From Aliterella atlantica CENA595 (lineage in GTDB: Bacteria; Cyanobacteriota; Cyanobacteriia; Cyanobacteriales; Chroococcidiopsidaceae): 64,000 nucleotides of DNA. The stretch lies in contig NZ_JYON01000001.1 of assembly GCF_000952155.1 (NCBI RefSeq), positions 454,664 to 518,663 of the forward strand, in the 5' to 3' direction. The notes under the pieces are model-generated. The model had not been told where the DNA came from, did not search any database, and saw nothing but the letters and a program-made list of their open reading frames with translations. This document shows, piece after piece, positions 24,225 through 33,014 of the stretch (within the stretch, counting starts at the first letter, position 1; each line of letters starts with the position of its first letter). The position numbers and the translations under genes were made by a program.

Positions 24225-25001
24225 ATGCAAGGTTTAATTGAACTTGACTTATGGGATTTAGCATTAGCACTAGGTATGATGGCGATCGCGATCGGTTTAT
24301 CTGCTTGGGAGCGATTGGGGTTAGAGTGGACTTTAGCTTTAGCTACTTGCCGGACGCTTTTACAGTTGCTAGTAGTAGGCTATATTTTAGCTTTTGTCTT
24401 TGCGCTCAATAATCCTTGGGCTGTTTTAGCTATTTTGCTAGTGATGCTGACAATTGCAGCAATTGTAGCCCGCAACCGCATTGGCAAGAAAATTCCCCAA
24501 GTATTACCTTTGGTTTGGGGTTCGATTTTTATTAGTACCGTATTAACGCTCGGTTATACTACGATCTTGGTAATTCAACCTCCCAACTGGTACGAACCTC
24601 AGTACCTCATTCCCCTAGCAGGAATTGTTTTAGGCAATTCCATGAACGGTGCGGCGATCGCTGGAGAAAGATTGGCAAGTATCATCAATAGCAGTCAGCT
24701 AGAAATTGAAACCCATTTAAGTTTGGGTGCAACGCCTCAGCAAGCTGTAAGTCAGTACCGTAAAGATGCAATCAAAGCAGGGCTGATCCCGACAATTAAC
24801 TCAATGATGGTTGTGGGCATAGTAACTTTACCAGGAATTATTACCGGACAATTGCTGAGTGGCGTAGACCCTTTAGCTGCTGCGTCTTACCAAATATTAA
24901 TCATGTTTATGCTGGCTTTTACCAATATAGTCACAACGATATTAGTAACTCAGGGGCTATACCGTCAGTTTTTTAACAGTGCCATGCAGCTAGTTCGGTA
25001 G
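24225..25001 (+). CDS. fetB: FetB/UPF0014-type ABC permease (iron export/resistance family)
   Basis: The 258-residue protein has seven or so membrane helices and the UPF0014 landmarks: RTLLQLLVVGYILAFVF, PLAGIVLGNSMNGAAIAGER, HLSLGATPQQAVSQYRKDAI and MMVVGIVTLPGIITGQLLSG. The family includes E. coli FetB (YbbM), which with the ATPase FetA affects iron efflux. No fetA ATPase gene adjoins here, so the partner must be elsewhere or the role differs. AGGAG precedes the ATG by 10 bases. Confidence 0.82.
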   Translation: MQGLIELDLWDLALALGMMAIAIGLSAWERLGLEWTLALATCRTLLQLLVVGYILAFVFALNNPWAVLAILLVMLTIAAIVARNRIGKKIPQVLPLVWGSIFISTVLTLGYTTILVIQPPNWYEPQYLIPLAGIVLGNSMNGAAIAGERLASIINSSQLEIETHLSLGATPQQAVSQYRKDAIKAGLIPTINSMMVVGIVTLPGIITGQLLSGVDPLAAASYQILIMFMLAFTNIVTTILVTQGLYRQFFNSAMQLVR

Positions 25002-25042
25002 GCTGAACTACTATAGAAACAGCGTGTCGAACTCACAACACA

Positions 25043-25942
25043 ATGCATAACTTGTCAGAACAAGTTGTCCTCGTTACTGGTGCTTCTGCTGGGATTGGTA
25101 CAGCATTAGCAATGCTTTTAGCGCAAAAATTTCCAGGAATTAAATTAATCCTCGCCGCCCGAAATGCCGATAAATTAGAACAAGTTGCCGATTTATGTCG
25201 CAAAGCTGGGGCGGAAGTATTAGTTGTACCTACAGATTTAGAAGAAATAGAACAAGTAGAGAATTTAGCCAAAACTGCGATCGCTCATTTTGGCAAAGTA
25301 GATGCATTAGTCAATAATGCTGGTTACGGGCAAATGGGACCTCTAGAATTGATCCCTAATCAAGCAGTAGAAAGACAATTTAAAACTAACGTGATCGGAC
25401 CATTAGCTTTGATTCGGGCAATAGTACCGATGATGCGCGATGCAGGGGGCGGCAGAATCATCAATATAAGCTCTTTAGGTGGGCGTTTGGCTTTTCCCTT
25501 TGGCGGGATGTATAGCGCCTCTAAATTCGCTCTAGAAGCACTGAGCGACTCTTTAAGGATGGAATTAGAGCCATTTAATATTAAGGTCAGCGTCATCGAA
25601 CCAGGTCCAGTAAGTACAGAATTCTTTATAGTCGCCGCTCAAGCTGTGGAAGACACTGTTGCTACACCCGAAAATACCCCTTATCGGGCTGCTTTTAAGC
25701 ATTTAGAAGGATTGGAACAAAGAACCCGCAGCCGCGCTTGGACATCAGAAAGAGTAGCGCAAGTAATTATTCAAGCCTTGCAAAGCCGCAACCCCCAGCC
25801 GCGTTACATTGCCGCTACAGGTGGTAAGTTTTTGTTGTTTATGATGACCAAAGTATTGCCTACTAAACTTGTTGATAAGTTTTGGCAGCGTTTTTATGGG
25901 ATTAATCTAGTTGCCCAAGAATGGCAAAACAGCCCTAAATAG
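25043..25942 (+). CDS. Short-chain dehydrogenase/reductase
   Basis: A classical SDR of 299 residues. The cofactor loop is TGASAGIG (12-19), followed by NNAGYG (91-96) and Ser143/144 in NISSLGG. The catalytic pair is Tyr157 and Lys161 in YSASKFALE, followed by the usual VIEPGPVSTEF. The basic residue after strand 2 (AARNADK) suggests NADP(H) use. The C-terminal 60 residues resemble bacterial SDRs that act on lipid or retinoid-like alcohols. Substrate unknown. Confidence 0.88.
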   Translation: MHNLSEQVVLVTGASAGIGTALAMLLAQKFPGIKLILAARNADKLEQVADLCRKAGAEVLVVPTDLEEIEQVENLAKTAIAHFGKVDALVNNAGYGQMGPLELIPNQAVERQFKTNVIGPLALIRAIVPMMRDAGGGRIINISSLGGRLAFPFGGMYSASKFALEALSDSLRMELEPFNIKVSVIEPGPVSTEFFIVAAQAVEDTVATPENTPYRAAFKHLEGLEQRTRSRAWTSERVAQVIIQALQSRNPQPRYIAATGGKFLLFMMTKVLPTKLVDKFWQRFYGINLVAQEWQNSPK

Positions 25943-26038
25943 CTACTACTAAAGAAGTTGGAAAATTAAGCAATAGGTTGTAGGGTAGGGGTAGTTGGCA
26001 GCGAAATTAGCGCCGATAATTGCCCCAAATAGCCAAAA

Positions 26039-27226
26039 ATGGATTTATTAGAGTACCAAGCCAAAGAATGGTTCCGCGAGATGGGTATTCCCGTCCTCCC
26101 ATCCCAAAAAATTAACTGTATCAGCGATATTAAGGGGTTAAAAATTCCTTACCCTGTGGTACTCAAATCGCAAGTACGTACGGGTGGTAGAGGACGCGCT
26201 GGGGGAGTAAGATTTGTCACGACAACAATCGATGCGATCGCAGCAGCGCAAACAATTTTTCATTTGCCTATACTGGGGGAAGTGCCGGAAGTTGTGCTAG
26301 CAGAAGCTAAATACGATGCAGATAGAGAGTTTTATTTAGCAGTAGTGTTAGATACAGCTACTCGCAGACCTGTACTTTTAGGCTCTCCTCAAGGTGGAAT
26401 TGATGTAGAGTCATCTTTAGAATTGCTACAGCAAGTTGTCGTTGATGGCGAATTTTCTCCATTCTACGCCCGCAGACTGACAATCAAAATGGGCTTGCAA
26501 GGAGCTTTGATTAATTCGGTTAGCGATATTGTGGAGAAAATGTATGGATTATTCGTGCAAAAAGATTTAGATTTAGTCGAGATCAATCCTTTGGGGGTAA
26601 GTGCCACAGGCGAATTGATGGCGCTAGATGGCAAAGTTACTGTCAACGATCGCGCGATCGTTCGTCATGCAGACATCAGTCTAATGTCGCAGAAAATAGC
26701 TCGTCGTCCTAGCGGGCAAAACTATTTTGATAGTTTGGGCAATTCTTACCAAGTCGAACAATCTGGCAATATCGGCATTATGGGCAATGGTGCGGGACTT
26801 GTGATGGCGACATTGGATTTAGTTGCAGATGCGGGGGGTAAAGTTAAAACTTGCTTGAATTTGGGGCATGGCAGTAATTTAAATCCATCTTTACCTAGTT
26901 TTGGCGATCGCATCGAACAAGGTTTGGAGTTTTTAGAGCAAGATAAAAGTATTCAAGTGGTGTTAGTCAATATTATCGGTAGCGTGCCTAAAGCGGTAGA
27001 ATTGGCAGAATTTATCGGTAAATTTATCCAACGTCACGAAAGTAATAGTACGAACAAACATCGGGCGGCGACATCCTATCCTCGGATAATTGCCCGCTTT
27101 TCCGGTTTGGCATTAGAATCAGCCCAAGAGCAATTTACCGCTCTTAGCGTTCCTTTAGTAGAAAGTTTGGATGAAGCCGTATCTCAAGCAGTTCGCCAAG
27201 CTAAGTCTTCTAGCCATAGAAAATAA
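26039..27226 (+). CDS. sucC: Succinate-CoA ligase, beta subunit
   Basis: The 395-residue protein starts with the family motif MDLLEYQAKEWFREMGIPV and has an ATP-grasp domain (VVLKSQVRTGGRGRAGGVR for nucleotide, LDLVEINPLGV and ALDGKVTVND for metal). GNIGIMGNGAGLVMATLD opens the C-terminal CoA-ligase domain. With the alpha subunit it interconverts succinyl-CoA and succinate with ATP or GTP formation. Its stop overlaps the sucD ATG (TAATG), so the two subunits are translationally coupled. Confidence 0.92.
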   Translation: MDLLEYQAKEWFREMGIPVLPSQKINCISDIKGLKIPYPVVLKSQVRTGGRGRAGGVRFVTTTIDAIAAAQTIFHLPILGEVPEVVLAEAKYDADREFYLAVVLDTATRRPVLLGSPQGGIDVESSLELLQQVVVDGEFSPFYARRLTIKMGLQGALINSVSDIVEKMYGLFVQKDLDLVEINPLGVSATGELMALDGKVTVNDRAIVRHADISLMSQKIARRPSGQNYFDSLGNSYQVEQSGNIGIMGNGAGLVMATLDLVADAGGKVKTCLNLGHGSNLNPSLPSFGDRIEQGLEFLEQDKSIQVVLVNIIGSVPKAVELAEFIGKFIQRHESNSTNKHRAATSYPRIIARFSGLALESAQEQFTALSVPLVESLDEAVSQAVRQAKSSSHRK

Positions 27227-28107
27227 TGATTTTACAGCCAGACAGTAAAGTTTTAATTCAAGGCATCACCGCAGACATCGCCTCAACTCATGGTTCACGG
27301 ATGAAAGCGTACGGTACAAATATAATGGCTGGAGTTAATCCAGGTTCGGGCGGACAAATTTATCACGATATCCCAAGCTTTGATTTAGTAGAACAAGTAG
27401 TGGCAGAAATTGGTGCTATTGATACTACTTTAATATTTGTACCTGCTTACCAAGCTTTAGACGCAGCATTAGAAGCGATCGCTGCTGGTATTCGCCAAAT
27501 TGTGATTATCTCGCCAGGAATGCCGCCTTTAGACATGGTACATTTGCTGCGTAAGGCAGAAGCAACGGAAACTATTATTGTCGGTCCTAATAGTCCAGGA
27601 ATTATCATACCAGGCAAGTTACTATTAGGTACTCATCCGAGTGAATTTTACACGCCTGGATCGGTAGGGATTGTTAGCCGTAGCAGCACTTTGACTTATG
27701 AGATTGCTTTGGAGTTGACTAAATCGGGTATAGGGCAATCAATCGGGGTAAGTATTGGTGGCGATACGATCGCTGGTTCTTCGTTTCTGCAATGGTTGCA
27801 AATGCTAGATGAAGACGAAAATACTAGCGCGATCGTTTTAGTTGGCGAACCTGGTGGTAATAGCGAAGAAGCCGCCGCCCGTTATATTGCCGAAGCAATA
27901 GATAAACCTGTAATTGCTTATATAGCTGGCAGAAAAGCCCCTGCAGGCAGGCATTGGGGGCATACAGGGACTTTGGCTATGGTTGTAGGTAGAGGTGAAG
28001 ATGTGGGTACAGCGCAGAGTAAATTAGCGGCATTTAAGTCTGCAAAAGTGCCTCTAGCAGAACGCCCTGCTCAAATACCTGAGTTGGTGAAGAAAGCTCT
28101 CAAGTGA
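27226..28107 (+). CDS. sucD: Succinate-CoA ligase, alpha subunit
   Basis: The 293-residue subunit binds CoA in the N-terminal Rossmann domain (VLIQGITADIASTHGSRMKA, then GVNPGSGG) and carries the phospho-His. That residue is His246 in GRHWGHTGTLAM. VGPNSPGIIIPG and SVGIVSRSSTLTYEI are standard landmarks. Together with SucC it gives this organism a succinyl-CoA step of the TCA cycle, alongside or instead of the succinic semialdehyde bypass common in cyanobacteria. Confidence 0.93.
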   Translation: MILQPDSKVLIQGITADIASTHGSRMKAYGTNIMAGVNPGSGGQIYHDIPSFDLVEQVVAEIGAIDTTLIFVPAYQALDAALEAIAAGIRQIVIISPGMPPLDMVHLLRKAEATETIIVGPNSPGIIIPGKLLLGTHPSEFYTPGSVGIVSRSSTLTYEIALELTKSGIGQSIGVSIGGDTIAGSSFLQWLQMLDEDENTSAIVLVGEPGGNSEEAAARYIAEAIDKPVIAYIAGRKAPAGRHWGHTGTLAMVVGRGEDVGTAQSKLAAFKSAKVPLAERPAQIPELVKKALK

Positions 28108-28122
28108 TATAACGCTGGCAAT

Positions 28123-28950
28123 CTATTGTGAAGGTGCTGAAGGTTGAATCGTAGAATTAAATCTTGTTACTATTCCTCCAATATCATTAACACCTGTAGC
28201 ATCAAAACCGATTGGTATTCTATTCAATTGGGCAATTTTATTATCAATGCGGTAAATAAATTGATTAACATCTAGAGGGTTGACTTTATCTTTAGTAGGA
28301 GCTTCTGGATCTACTCCTAATACAGTTCCCCCAGTAGCTAAATAACTAAGTATTTCATTTCTTAAGGCAATGTGTTCGAGATATAAATTTCCATAGGCTT
28401 TAAAGTTTTCTTCCTCCTTAAAATTACCTGGTAAATCGCCAAAAAAGATAACAGCAGTACAGGCAACAATAAAAACATTAATTAAACTGTTATGCGCTTT
28501 TTCCCATCCTATTTTACTAATGAAAAACAAACAAATAGCAGCTAATAATGCTGACGCAGACGTTAAAACAATTGAGGTGTAGTAATGGTTAGAGAAAAAC
28601 ACCATTATCTCAGCGTATCTATTAATTTGAAAATTTACTACCTTCAGTTGTTCTGCTATCCTAAGCTTTTCGGCTTCTTTAGCATTTATCTCTGTAGTTG
28701 CGGGTATAAGTTCTACTTGACCTTTTAACCACTGCTTTGCTTTGTTACCAGCATATAAATTTAATGAAAAATAGCTGGTACTAAGCAAGATAACTAAACT
28801 ACTTGCAATCAAACAATGTCCTAAAAAGGTAGGTTGTTTATTATCTCCTCCATTAAAGTTTGTGTTAAAGAATGTTTTTATTTTTGACTGTCTATGGATT
28901 AAATTATTTGTATCTAAATGCTTGTTCGGCTCTAAATTTACTGAAGTCAT
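28123..28950 (-). CDS. Membrane protein of unknown function (275 aa)
   Basis: I do not recognise a family. Three to four hydrophobic segments are visible (about residues 44-66, 125-145 and 152-172), with an amphipathic stretch between the first two and a soluble C-terminal domain of about 100 residues. The C-terminal part contains VDPEAPTKDKVNPLDVNQF and RIDNKIAQLNRIPIGFDATG. It converges with sucD, leaving only 15 bases between the stops. The composition is A+T-rich, like the next genes on this strand. Confidence 0.6.
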   Translation of the reverse strand: MTSVNLEPNKHLDTNNLIHRQSKIKTFFNTNFNGGDNKQPTFLGHCLIASSLVILLSTSYFSLNLYAGNKAKQWLKGQVELIPATTEINAKEAEKLRIAEQLKVVNFQINRYAEIMVFFSNHYYTSIVLTSASALLAAICLFFISKIGWEKAHNSLINVFIVACTAVIFFGDLPGNFKEEENFKAYGNLYLEHIALRNEILSYLATGGTVLGVDPEAPTKDKVNPLDVNQFIYRIDNKIAQLNRIPIGFDATGVNDIGGIVTRFNSTIQPSAPSQ

Positions 28951-29072
28951 GTTTATATTTCCTTCTAAAATATTTACACTTGTTTAAAGTAGTCGTATAA
29001 CTTTTGTAGTAGCTTAATATTTTCACTATTAAGACAATTAATAGCTGTGATATTATCTCATGTTTTCTCTTG

Positions 29073-30374
29073 TCAACCAAACAAATCTTGCGGTTTAGTT
29101 AAATTTCTAGATACTATTGGTGGTTTTGATTTGTCATTTAATTCATTTAATACAGTTTCATAAAAGAAGAAAGAAGCACCAGCAAATTTTTGCTTGCGAG
29201 TTTTTTGAATTTGCTGTTTAATCAAGTGCAGACTGGCTGGAAAATTTTTTATTCCAGCAAGAATACCAATGCTAACGGGAATATGTTGACAAGCTTCTAT
29301 AACTTCCTGCTTTTGAATTTCATTTACAAAAGATAGCACGTTGCTACGATAAACTTGTAAAACTATTTCTTCTGCTAAACCTGCTTGTTCCCACAATTTC
29401 CAATCTGCCAAGTAGAATTTTTTAGAAAATCCTTGAGGATTAGGAGAAATAGAAATTAAACAATTAGGTTGTTCTACTTTAACCGCATCAAAAATTTGCT
29501 TTAGCAATTGAGTAACCTTGCTAGACGCCCATTTTACCCAAGCTTCATCTGTATGGTTTTGTGGAGCAATTAATCCTCCATTTTCTTTTTGATAAAGTTC
29601 TTGAGTAGATGTATCGTAGCCCAATTCTACAGGAAAGCCGAAATGGTCATCTAATTGAATACCATCAATTTGTGGATACTTTTGCACAAACTCAGCTATT
29701 AAATCAACTATAAATTTTTGCACTTTTGGTTGACATGGATTCAGCCATACTTGCTCGTCAGGTTTATTATTGTCATGGCTTTTCAATCTAATTTGTTCTT
29801 CTCTATCGTCTAACGTCAATAAATCTTGATGTCTCTGCGCTAAAGGTGAGTTAGGAGGAGTCATTAAGCCATATTCAAACCAAGGAATAACCCGAAAATT
29901 GTGATGTTTTGCTTCTACTAAAATTTCAGCTACTATATCTCTATTTTGAAAGTTAGTATCTGGAGTAATAGAAGAGCCAATAAAAGATTGAGCGATCGCA
30001 CTTTCATATAGTGTAAATCCACGCTGCCACACTACAGGATATATAGTGTTAAATCCTAAATTTTTCAGTTTTTTTAAACCTTTAGCAATATTAGGTTGAG
30101 AATGCAAGACAGCGCTGTCAACATTCGTTAACCAAATGCCTCGCATTTCCTCTACCTCAACATTAACGTCTTTTTGAAAAAAGTAGCCTAATTTACCAAC
30201 GCTGCCTAGTTCTTGCTGTAATTTGACAAAACAATGTTCTCCAACTTGAAAAGCATACTGAATATCTAGTTTTTCTCCAGCTTTGACTTCAACTTTGTCT
30301 TTATCAAGCAACTTATTTACATCACTATTGCTTTTCTGAAAAATCGTATTTTTGGCTGCTGTTAATAAAACCAT
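29073..30374 (-). CDS. GHL10-type glycosyl hydrolase-like protein (family 10-like)
   Basis: The 433-residue protein has a GHL10/DUF187 TIM barrel from about residue 78: EMRGIWLTNVDSAVL, then LKNLGFNTIYPVVWQRGFTL, VIPWFEYGLM, DGIQLDDHFGFPVELGYD and VSIGILAG. The LDDHF acidic pair is the likely catalytic site. The first ~75 residues look like an SH3-like or beta-rich domain. No signal peptide is evident, so it may act inside or be exported by another route. Relatives are thought to cut peptidoglycan or polysaccharide, unproved here. Confidence 0.82.
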   Translation of the reverse strand: MVLLTAAKNTIFQKSNSDVNKLLDKDKVEVKAGEKLDIQYAFQVGEHCFVKLQQELGSVGKLGYFFQKDVNVEVEEMRGIWLTNVDSAVLHSQPNIAKGLKKLKNLGFNTIYPVVWQRGFTLYESAIAQSFIGSSITPDTNFQNRDIVAEILVEAKHHNFRVIPWFEYGLMTPPNSPLAQRHQDLLTLDDREEQIRLKSHDNNKPDEQVWLNPCQPKVQKFIVDLIAEFVQKYPQIDGIQLDDHFGFPVELGYDTSTQELYQKENGGLIAPQNHTDEAWVKWASSKVTQLLKQIFDAVKVEQPNCLISISPNPQGFSKKFYLADWKLWEQAGLAEEIVLQVYRSNVLSFVNEIQKQEVIEACQHIPVSIGILAGIKNFPASLHLIKQQIQKTRKQKFAGASFFFYETVLNELNDKSKPPIVSRNLTKPQDLFG

Positions 30375-30460
30375 TCGTATATCTCTAAAAGTTTACCAAG
30401 AAGTTGAAGCTATAAGGTGAATGAACTGCTAACTAATGCCACTATTTATAAATGCCTAGC

Positions 30461-30494
30461 GTGCTATTTTTAGCATAAGTCTCAAAAATAGCAC
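30461..30494. terminator. Hairpin with 11-bp perfect arms
   Basis: GTGCTATTTTT (30461-30471) and AAAAATAGCAC (30484-30494) flank a 12-base loop. It lies between the small ORF at 30521 and the glycosidase-like gene, both leftward, and could separate their transcripts. The arms are A+T-rich apart from the outer GTGC/GCAC. Confidence 0.5.
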
Positions 30495-30520
30495 TGTTGT
30501 ACAAGGGAACGCTGTTTTAT

Positions 30521-30715
30521 TTAATTTTTGAATCTTGGGTCTAAAACAAATTGAATACCTTTTTCTTGACAGTAGTCTGACAACTTATTTAAAGAATTTT
30601 TAAAATTGCTGTTCGACATTCCCTGAAAACAATGAAAAGCAAGTTGATATATCAAGTTTCTGCCTAAACTCTCTTTCAAAGTAACCACCATAAATATTAA
30701 TACTAAAAGTATCAA
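30521..30715 (-). CDS. Uncertain small protein (64 aa)
   Basis: The frame is open over 64 codons and ends ...DYCQEKGIQFVLDPRFKN, which looks like a real protein end. A start at 30691 (MVVTLKESLG) is also possible. There is no clear Shine-Dalgarno and no family I recognise. A hairpin follows the stop by 26 bases, which mildly supports a transcript. It may be the remnant of a longer gene. Confidence 0.3.
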   Translation of the reverse strand: MILLVLIFMVVTLKESLGRNLIYQLAFHCFQGMSNSNFKNSLNKLSDYCQEKGIQFVLDPRFKN

Positions 30716-30822
30716 ATATTATATATGTATTTACGTAAGCGATCGCTTATTGGTTTTCATCGTACATAAAGCTAAATACGTAGAGATCGCTTATTTGTGA
30801 GGGTTTAAACAGATATAAGCTA

Positions 30823-31026
30823 CTAAAAAATATCTAGATCGATTATTCCTAGTTCTTTCTCTTTATCTGGGTGTGGAGGTAGATATTTCATTACTAGCGA
30901 CACACCTAACCCTTTAGGACGAACAGCAAGTTGATAACGATCGGGGTTTAAGTCTTTTCCACCTTCATTAATAATAAATTTAAAGAGATTAGCTAAAACT
31001 TTTGCAGAATCTACAGTTACAGACAT
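30823..31026 (-). CDS. Small hypothetical protein (67 aa)
   Basis: The product is soluble (MSVTVDSAKVLANLFKFIIN, then PDRYQLAVRPKGLGVSLVMK) and ends in an acidic IIDLDIF. An AGGAGA site lies about 8 bases before the ATG, one of the better ribosome-binding sites nearby, so expression is plausible. Codon use looks normal for the window. No family is recognised. Confidence 0.5.
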   Translation of the reverse strand: MSVTVDSAKVLANLFKFIINEGGKDLNPDRYQLAVRPKGLGVSLVMKYLPPHPDKEKELGIIDLDIF

Positions 31027-31160
31027 AATAACTTCTCCTGTTTATAAAGCAGCAACAACTATTCAAGACTATCAAATTAAATATTTTTCTAGACAACCTA
31101 GCTTAAATAAATTTGATGGTGAATATAACTTAGCTGTTAGCCGCAAATATTGGCAGTCGG

Positions 31161-31193
31161 TAAAAGTCAGGTAAAAGTCAGATAAAAGTCATT
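31161..31193. repeat. Three tandem 11-bp repeats TAAAAGTCANN
   Basis: The units are TAAAAGTCAGG, TAAAAGTCAGA and TAAAAGTCATT, back to back. An 11-bp direct-repeat period matches one helical turn and is typical of OmpR/PhoB-type response-regulator sites. They lie 135 bases upstream of the leftward gene at 31026. Confidence 0.6.
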
Positions 31194-31479
31194 ATTTTTA
31201 TTAGTTAGCTTGCTTTGCATTTAGTATCGAAATAGCTGCAAGTTAAATGTAAGTATGCTAACTACCTTTGAAAATATAATTTTCTAATTTGTATGCGGTT
31301 TGACATTAAAAAAAAATTAATCGTGCAGTAGATAAAAGTTGTAAAACTATACTAAAAATTTCCGAAATAGCTTTGCTTGAAAGTGTAAGTTTATTGTTGA
31401 TGGAAGATAAATCGAGCTTCCAAGTTGCTTAGTGTAACTTCAACGCTAGGAATTATTAAGCCCGTCAACGCGCTATCTA

Positions 31480-31502
31480 ATTCTGGAGGTCTCCTCCAGA
31501 AT
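31480..31502. promoter_or_regulatory. Strong nested hairpin upstream of the STAND gene
   Basis: The inner stem ATTCTGGAGG/CCTCCAGAAT has 10 perfect pairs around a 3-base loop. Outer ACGCGC (31468-31473) and GCGCGT (31505-31510) can extend it. No T-run follows on either strand, so a structured 5' leader or protein site is as likely as a terminator. Confidence 0.5.
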
Positions 31503-31649
31503 CCGCGCGTCAAATTCAACAAGCGATCGCTCTTTACAAGCAAATAAGACAGCGATCGCACGTAAATAACTTTTCGTCTCAGCGCTGTAATAAAAATATA
31601 GACGCGCCATTATATAGCCGCATAACTAAATAATCAATAGGTGTGTAAG

Positions 31650-33014
31650 ATGACAATTGATGAAGCGATAGGAATTGTGGAGACGGTTTTAGCAAAAGGA
31701 CGCTTGAGTAAAGTCGAAGAAATTATCTTTCGTCAGTCTTGGGAAGGACTATCTTATCTAGAAATTGCTAAAAGTTCCGGCTACGATACAGGTTATCTCA
31801 AAGATACTGGTAGCAGCTTATGGCGATCGCTTTCTCAAGCTTTTGGCGATAAAGTCAGCAAAAATAATTTTCAACTAATTCTCAAACGACACGCCCAAAC
31901 TCAAACGTCAACAGTATCTATAAAACCCAATATTCCTAGCAGCCATCATCTGCAAACTACGCAATGCGACTGGGGGGAAGCAATAGATACATCTATCTTC
32001 TACGGACGAAATGCAGAATTAACTACATTAGAAAAATGGATAGTTAGCGATCGCGCTCGTTTAGTAATGTTATTAGGTATGGGTGGAATTGGTAAAACTA
32101 CATTATCGATAAAGCTAGCAGAACAGATTCAACAAAAGTTTACTCATGTAATTTGGCGATCGCTGCGTAATGCTCTAACCATCCAAGATATTTTGACAGA
32201 TTTACTCGCGCATTTGTCTAATGGGCAAGCAATCGCTCTACCAGAGAGTGTAAACGGGAAAATTTCCTTATTAATTAACTATCTACGTGCCTCGCGTTGC
32301 TTAGTGATATTAGATAATACAGAGACAATTTTACGCGCTGGCGATCGCGCTGGCAATTATTGCCCTGGCTATGAAGGTTACGGGCAATTATTTAGATGCA
32401 TAGCAGAAACTACTCATCAAAGTTGCTTGGTACTAACAAGTAGAGAAAAGCCTAGAGGTTTAGCAACTTATGAGGGTTTGACATTACCAGTGCGATCGCT
32501 CTACGTACTTGGATTAACAACAGAAGCCGCACAATATATTTTTCAAGCTAAGGGGCTTTGCATCTCATCGGAGCAAGGTAAAGTATTGGTAGAACGTTAT
32601 GGTGGCAATCCTTTAGCCTTAAAGATAACTGCAACAAATATCCAAGAATTGTTTGATGGCAATGTTTGCCAATTTATCTATCAAGGCGCAGCGCTTTTTG
32701 GTGATGTCTGGCAGCTTTTAGAGCAACATTTCGAGCGGCTATCAGATCTAGAGAAGCATATCATGTATGTCCTGGCAACTCGCAAAGCATGGGTATCGAT
32801 CCCAGAATTACTTGATGATATTGCGTTTGTATCGTTGAGAGATTTATTAGAGGCACTAGAGTCATTAAAAGTGCGATCGCTAATTGAAAAAGCCACGCTA
32901 ACAACACCGGAAAAAACATCTCCCTGCTTCATGCAACAACCCGCAGTCATGGAGTATGTAAGTAGTAAGTTACTCGAACAAACAAACCTTGCCCTAGCTA
33001 CGTTAAGTTGCTAA
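31650..33014 (+). CDS. STAND NTPase with N-terminal HTH and NB-ARC, no C-terminal repeats
   Basis: The 454-residue protein (ATG 31650; GTG 31641 is an alternative) begins with an HTH-like domain (about 1-85, MTIDEAIGIVETVLAKGRLS). This resembles the N-terminal domain of cyanobacterial vWA-MoxR-associated or WD40 STAND proteins. The NB-ARC ATPase follows: Walker A GMGGIGKT (143-150), Walker B CLVILDNTE, SCLVLTSREKPRG and GGNPLALKI. It ends with a winged-helix segment closing FMQQPAVMEYV. Relatives usually carry WD40 or TPR repeats after this point, and these are absent here. It overlaps the convergent flavoprotein gene by 4 bases. Confidence 0.8.
   Translation: MTIDEAIGIVETVLAKGRLSKVEEIIFRQSWEGLSYLEIAKSSGYDTGYLKDTGSSLWRSLSQAFGDKVSKNNFQLILKRHAQTQTSTVSIKPNIPSSHHLQTTQCDWGEAIDTSIFYGRNAELTTLEKWIVSDRARLVMLLGMGGIGKTTLSIKLAEQIQQKFTHVIWRSLRNALTIQDILTDLLAHLSNGQAIALPESVNGKISLLINYLRASRCLVILDNTETILRAGDRAGNYCPGYEGYGQLFRCIAETTHQSCLVLTSREKPRGLATYEGLTLPVRSLYVLGLTTEAAQYIFQAKGLCISSEQGKVLVERYGGNPLALKITATNIQELFDGNVCQFIYQGAALFGDVWQLLEQHFERLSDLEKHIMYVLATRKAWVSIPELLDDIAFVSLRDLLEALESLKVRSLIEKATLTTPEKTSPCFMQQPAVMEYVSSKLLEQTNLALATLSC

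Larger units (their letters stand above)
31027..31640. other. Long A+T-rich intergenic region upstream of the STAND gene
   Basis: More than 600 bases without a gene. It holds a triple 11-bp direct repeat (31161-31193), a strong hairpin (31480-31502) and HIP1 sites near 31522 and 31552. Two divergent transcription units begin at its ends. Confidence 0.55.
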
